A stretch of 64,000 bases of DNA from Hymenobacter baengnokdamensis (GTDB taxonomy: Bacteria; Bacteroidota; Bacteroidia; Cytophagales; Hymenobacteraceae): positions 1,054,001 through 1,118,000 of the forward strand of contig NZ_CP044285.1 of NCBI RefSeq assembly GCF_008728635.1, written 5' to 3'. This document shows positions 61,632-64,000 of the stretch, piece by piece. Position numbers and translations under genes: made by a program. Below the pieces are notes generated by a model, which was not told the origin of the DNA, did not search any database, and saw only the letters and a program-made list of their open reading frames with translations. Each line of letters begins with the position of its first letter. Within the stretch, counting starts at the first letter, position 1.

Positions 61632-62990
61632 ATGCCCGTCCGTTTCTACCTGCACACCAAAACCTACTCCGATGGCCGGCGGCCCATCTACCTTGATGCG
61701 CGCTGGGGCCGTGGGGCAGCCAGCGACGGCAAGGCGGAGGCGCGCCTGCGCACCAGCACCGGGCAGAGCTGCCAACCAGCCAATTGGAACTCCGATAAAG
61801 AGCGCATTAAATCGGCCGAGCCAGGCTACGCGAAGGCCAACAATGAGCTAGCGAAGCTGGAGGCCGCTGCAGGTAATCACATTGAACGGGCTGAGCTTGA
61901 TGCCGCTGCTCTAACTCCCGAGCAGCTGACAGCGCTGCTAAAGCCCGCCGCGGTGGCCCGTAAGGCTGCCGCGCTCCCTACGCAGGGACCCTCGACCGCC
62001 GGCGCGGTCCCTAGTCCGGTAACCATGGCCAGCCTCTACGCCCAATGGCAACACGCTTACCGTGGGCGCCGCGCGGCCAAAACACTTAGCGGGCCCCAGG
62101 GCCTGATTGACCAGCTCGAGCGCTTCCGGCCTGGCCTGACCCCACTTGACTTTAAGCCCGACGCCTCGGGCCGTTGCGAGGTGCTACAGGACTTCTGCGT
62201 GTACTGCATGGAGCAAGCAAAGGGGCGCACCGGTGACGTGGGCCTATTCAACAATACCATTAGCTCCTACCTCAAGCGCCTGCGCAAGCTGCTCAAGTTT
62301 GGCCGCTACGACTACGAGTGGATAGAGGACGAGTACAGCGAGGATGTCGACCGTGAGCCGCTCACGTTTTCAGAGGTGCTGCAGCTGGCCCAGCACGAGG
62401 TGGTAGAGTGGCGGGAGGGCGGCAACAAGCACAGCCTGCGCGCCGGTATCCGGGATGTGTTCGTCTTCATCTGCCTAACGGGTCCGCGCTACGGCTCGCT
62501 ACTCGAAGTCGGACCCGATGCCGTAGTGTTCGACCACTTGGCCGGCGCCGAGGTGCCGGTGCTGGAGTACTATACCTATAAGAACCGGCGCAACAAGGAA
62601 AAAGTACGCGTGCCGCTCGACGAGCTGGCCTACGCCATCTGGCAGCGCTACGACGGGAAGCTGCCGGTGCCGAGCTTGGGGAAATTCAACGAGGCGATTA
62701 AGCAGCTCTGCCGGGAGGCCGGGCTAACGCGCACGGTGAAGGTGCTGCGGGGGAGTGGCGCCAAACGGTTGGAGGAGCGCCAGCCGCTCTGGCAAACCGT
62801 ATCCGCCCACATCGGCCGTTATACGTTCATTACCACCCAGCACGAGGGCGGGGCTGATATCGTGAGCATTCAGGATACTGTCGGGCACGCTGATATCAAC
62901 ACCACCCGCAAGTACACGAAGTCGCGCGAAAAGGACCGTCTCACCACCACGCGCGGAGCCTTCACGACACTGCGTAACCGGCAGTCTTAG
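61632..62990 (+). CDS. Tyrosine integrase of the 36-kb element
   Basis: 452 aa. The N-terminal ~110 residues are the Arm domain (MPVRFYLHTKTYSDGRRPIY). Catalytic boxes: Arg in CLTGPRYGSLLEV, Lys in YKNRRNKEKVRVPL, HIGRYTFITTQ (HxxR), VGHADINTTRKYTK (His, Tyr). All six key residues are present. It ends 142 bp before attR, with the arm-type repeats between. It integrates the element into the tRNA-Asn 3' end; excision would need a partner such as one of the HTH proteins. Confidence 0.93.
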   Translation: MPVRFYLHTKTYSDGRRPIYLDARWGRGAASDGKAEARLRTSTGQSCQPANWNSDKERIKSAEPGYAKANNELAKLEAAAGNHIERAELDAAALTPEQLTALLKPAAVARKAAALPTQGPSTAGAVPSPVTMASLYAQWQHAYRGRRAAKTLSGPQGLIDQLERFRPGLTPLDFKPDASGRCEVLQDFCVYCMEQAKGRTGDVGLFNNTISSYLKRLRKLLKFGRYDYEWIEDEYSEDVDREPLTFSEVLQLAQHEVVEWREGGNKHSLRAGIRDVFVFICLTGPRYGSLLEVGPDAVVFDHLAGAEVPVLEYYTYKNRRNKEKVRVPLDELAYAIWQRYDGKLPVPSLGKFNEAIKQLCREAGLTRTVKVLRGSGAKRLEERQPLWQTVSAHIGRYTFITTQHEGGADIVSIQDTVGHADINTTRKYTKSREKDRLTTTRGAFTTLRNRQS

Positions 62991-62993
62991 TCC

Positions 62994-63014
62994 GGTGTGC
63001 CCGCCTGGTGTGCC
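62994..63014. promoter_or_regulatory. Probable integrase arm-binding sites, right end
   Basis: Two GGTGTGCC copies (62994-63001 and 63007-63014), then TTTGACGG (63017-63024), like 27138-27157 at the left end with one base more spacing. Confidence 0.6.
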
Positions 63015-63131
63015 CGTTTGACGGTAAATATGTGCCGGAACGTGCTGACAATAGGTTGAGCAAGGCAGGTGCTTTCTAGCGATGGTCAAAAGTGGCGGCA
63101 GGTTCCGGCAGGGACCAGAAAAGCGGTTAGT

Positions 63132-63148
63132 CCAGGAGGGAGCGCTAC
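63132..63148. other. attR
   Basis: CCAGGAGGGAGCGCTAC, identical to attL at 27073-27089. It is a copy of the tRNA 3' end with no tRNA body. Confidence 0.88.
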
Positions 63149-63154
63149 TACCTT

Positions 63155-63182
63155 GAATGCCCGCCCTAACCGGTGGGCATTC
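63155..63182 (+). terminator. Original tRNA-Asn terminator outside attR
   Basis: GAATGCCCGCC / GGTGGGCATTC (one G-T pair) with a 6-base loop. Before integration it would have followed tRNA-Asn directly. Confidence 0.6.
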
Positions 63183-63309
63183 TTCGTTTCCAGGCTGTAG
63201 GGGCCCTTTTCGGGGTTGGTTAGTCGGGTGTTATCGGTTATCTTTGGTTCATAACAAGGGCGGAAACTGAGGCGAAAGCCAGGGCGATGTCATATAGCTT
63301 AGCATATGA

Positions 63310-63864
63310 GCCGGGCGCCTGGCAGAGGAGCGGGACCGGTGGCTGTTTCAGTTATTCAGCGGGCGGCGGTACGAAGACCTGGAGAAGTTCGACAAGCGCG
63401 AGCGAATCAGCCTGACGCTGGAAGATAGCAGCCAAGTGTCGGCGCTACTGCATGCGCAGGGAAAGACGGGCAATGATGCGACGGTACCGCTGCCACCCAT
63501 TTCGGTGAAGATTGAGGAGCGGTGGGGCTGGAAATTTTCGGCCCGCAACTGGCAGCAGCGCGGCGAATGGATTAAGGAAATTGCGAAAGGTACAGGACTA
63601 ACCCGAGAGTGAGATGACCGATTGATTACGGGCGGCAAAGTGGTGCACAACTGGCGGCCCATCTGGCAGGTCATTGGCACCCACACGGCGCGGCACACGG
63701 CCGGCACGCTGCTCAAGCAGGTGAGTAATGGAAGTAAGGCGCTGGCTAAGCTTGTGCTCGGGCACGCCGATGAGAGCGTAACGGACCGGTACACGAAGGA
63801 TAGGGCCCGGCTACTGGCGCCGGCGATACTAGATGCGACAGGCGGAGCTGGGCGGGTGGTATGA
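63310..63864 (+). pseudogene. Broken tyrosine integrase C-terminal part
   Basis: The frame starting at 63310 reads GRLAEERDRWLFQLFSGRRY, then EDLEKFDKRERISLTLEDSS down to a TGA at 63610-63612, then continues in the same frame as DRLITGGKVVHNWRPIWQVI, GTHTARHTAGTLL (HxxR), VLGHADESVTDRYTK, and stops at 63864. It lacks the N-terminal and core-binding parts and has one internal stop. It lies just outside attR, the trace of an earlier insertion at the same tRNA. Confidence 0.85.
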
Positions 63865-64000
63865 TGCCGACCCGCCGCGGTAGGACGGCACAGCGGAAGG
63901 CTCAAGGGGAACCAAGCATCGCATCCGCTTGGTTGGCCAGAAGCCTGCTGCTTTCCGTTTCAATCGACTACTTTTAAGGCGAGGTTCGCGTTAGAGAAAA

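Larger units (their letters stand above)
27073..63148. mobile_element. 36-kb tRNA-Asn-integrated element (phage/mobilizable hybrid with defence genes)
   Basis: Bounded by a 17-bp direct repeat of the tRNA-Asn 3' end (27073-27089 and 63132-63148). The integrase gene at 61632-62990 is next to the right copy, and a repeated GGTGTGCC-type sequence lies just inside each end. Contents: small cargo genes, MobV relaxase, MmeI-like restriction-modification enzyme, IetAS-like pair, phage tail genes, terminase-small-like genes, DnaB and initiator with iterons, and an immunity region. No capsid, portal, large terminase or lysis genes are seen, so it is unlikely to be a complete phage. Confidence 0.88.

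Overview
The window looks like chromosome from a GC-rich Bacteroidota, most likely Hymenobacter or a close relative (inference). Support comes from Bacteroidota-type promoters (TTG, then TAnnTTTG about 21 bp on) before rpmG and tRNA-Asn, the rpmB-rpmG-DUF4295-ftsY block, lptB, a GH3-family adenylase, and tyrosine integrases with Bacteroidota-style N-terminal arms.

Layout. (1) 1-5.5 kb: debris and core of one mobile element. Two tyrosine recombinases flank divergently transcribed HTH regulators, and the end of a third recombinase lies beyond. (2) 5.6-11.6 kb: a long secreted fibre-like protein, a decayed IS3 element, and a second fibre-like gene cut cleanly by an IS630-family element with a programmed frameshift. 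(3) 11.6-27 kb: housekeeping genes (GH3 adenylase, lptB, cupin with a frameshift, dsbD-like, DoxX, APC permease, GNAT, hemB, FAD oxidase, rocD, RidA, rpmB, rpmG, DUF4295, ftsY, lipoproteins), ending in tRNA-Asn(GTT). (4) 27.07-63.15 kb: a 36-kb integrated element bounded by a 17-bp direct repeat of the tRNA-Asn 3' end. (5) 63.3-63.9 kb: a broken integrase from an earlier insertion at the same tRNA.

The 36-kb element is a hybrid. From attL it carries: a possible modified-DNA reader, small membrane and lipoproteins, an AlbA_2/Schlafen-type regulator, a MobV relaxase, an MmeI-like single-chain restriction-modification enzyme with an 11-bp tandem repeat in its reading frame, and an AAA ATPase-subtilase pair resembling the IetAS anti-phage system. 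A long leftward phage block follows. It has a tail protein, a 1470-aa tape measure protein, a tail-assembly chaperone made by a -1 frameshift plus a frameshift-free paralogue, two terminase-small-like proteins, DnaB, and an initiator whose gene contains eight iterons at about 22-bp spacing (probable origin). A Rha-type regulator, paired HTH genes, a divergent S24-type repressor and the integrase next to attR complete it.

I see no large terminase, portal, capsid, lysis or baseplate genes. The element is therefore a head-deleted prophage, a tail-bearing satellite, or a mobilizable phage-plasmid mosaic; the sequence alone does not decide. Its regulatory and integration module is paralogous to the one at 2.0-4.6 kb. 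A 97-bp fossil of that module's integrase just before the current integrase shows that the integrase was swapped.
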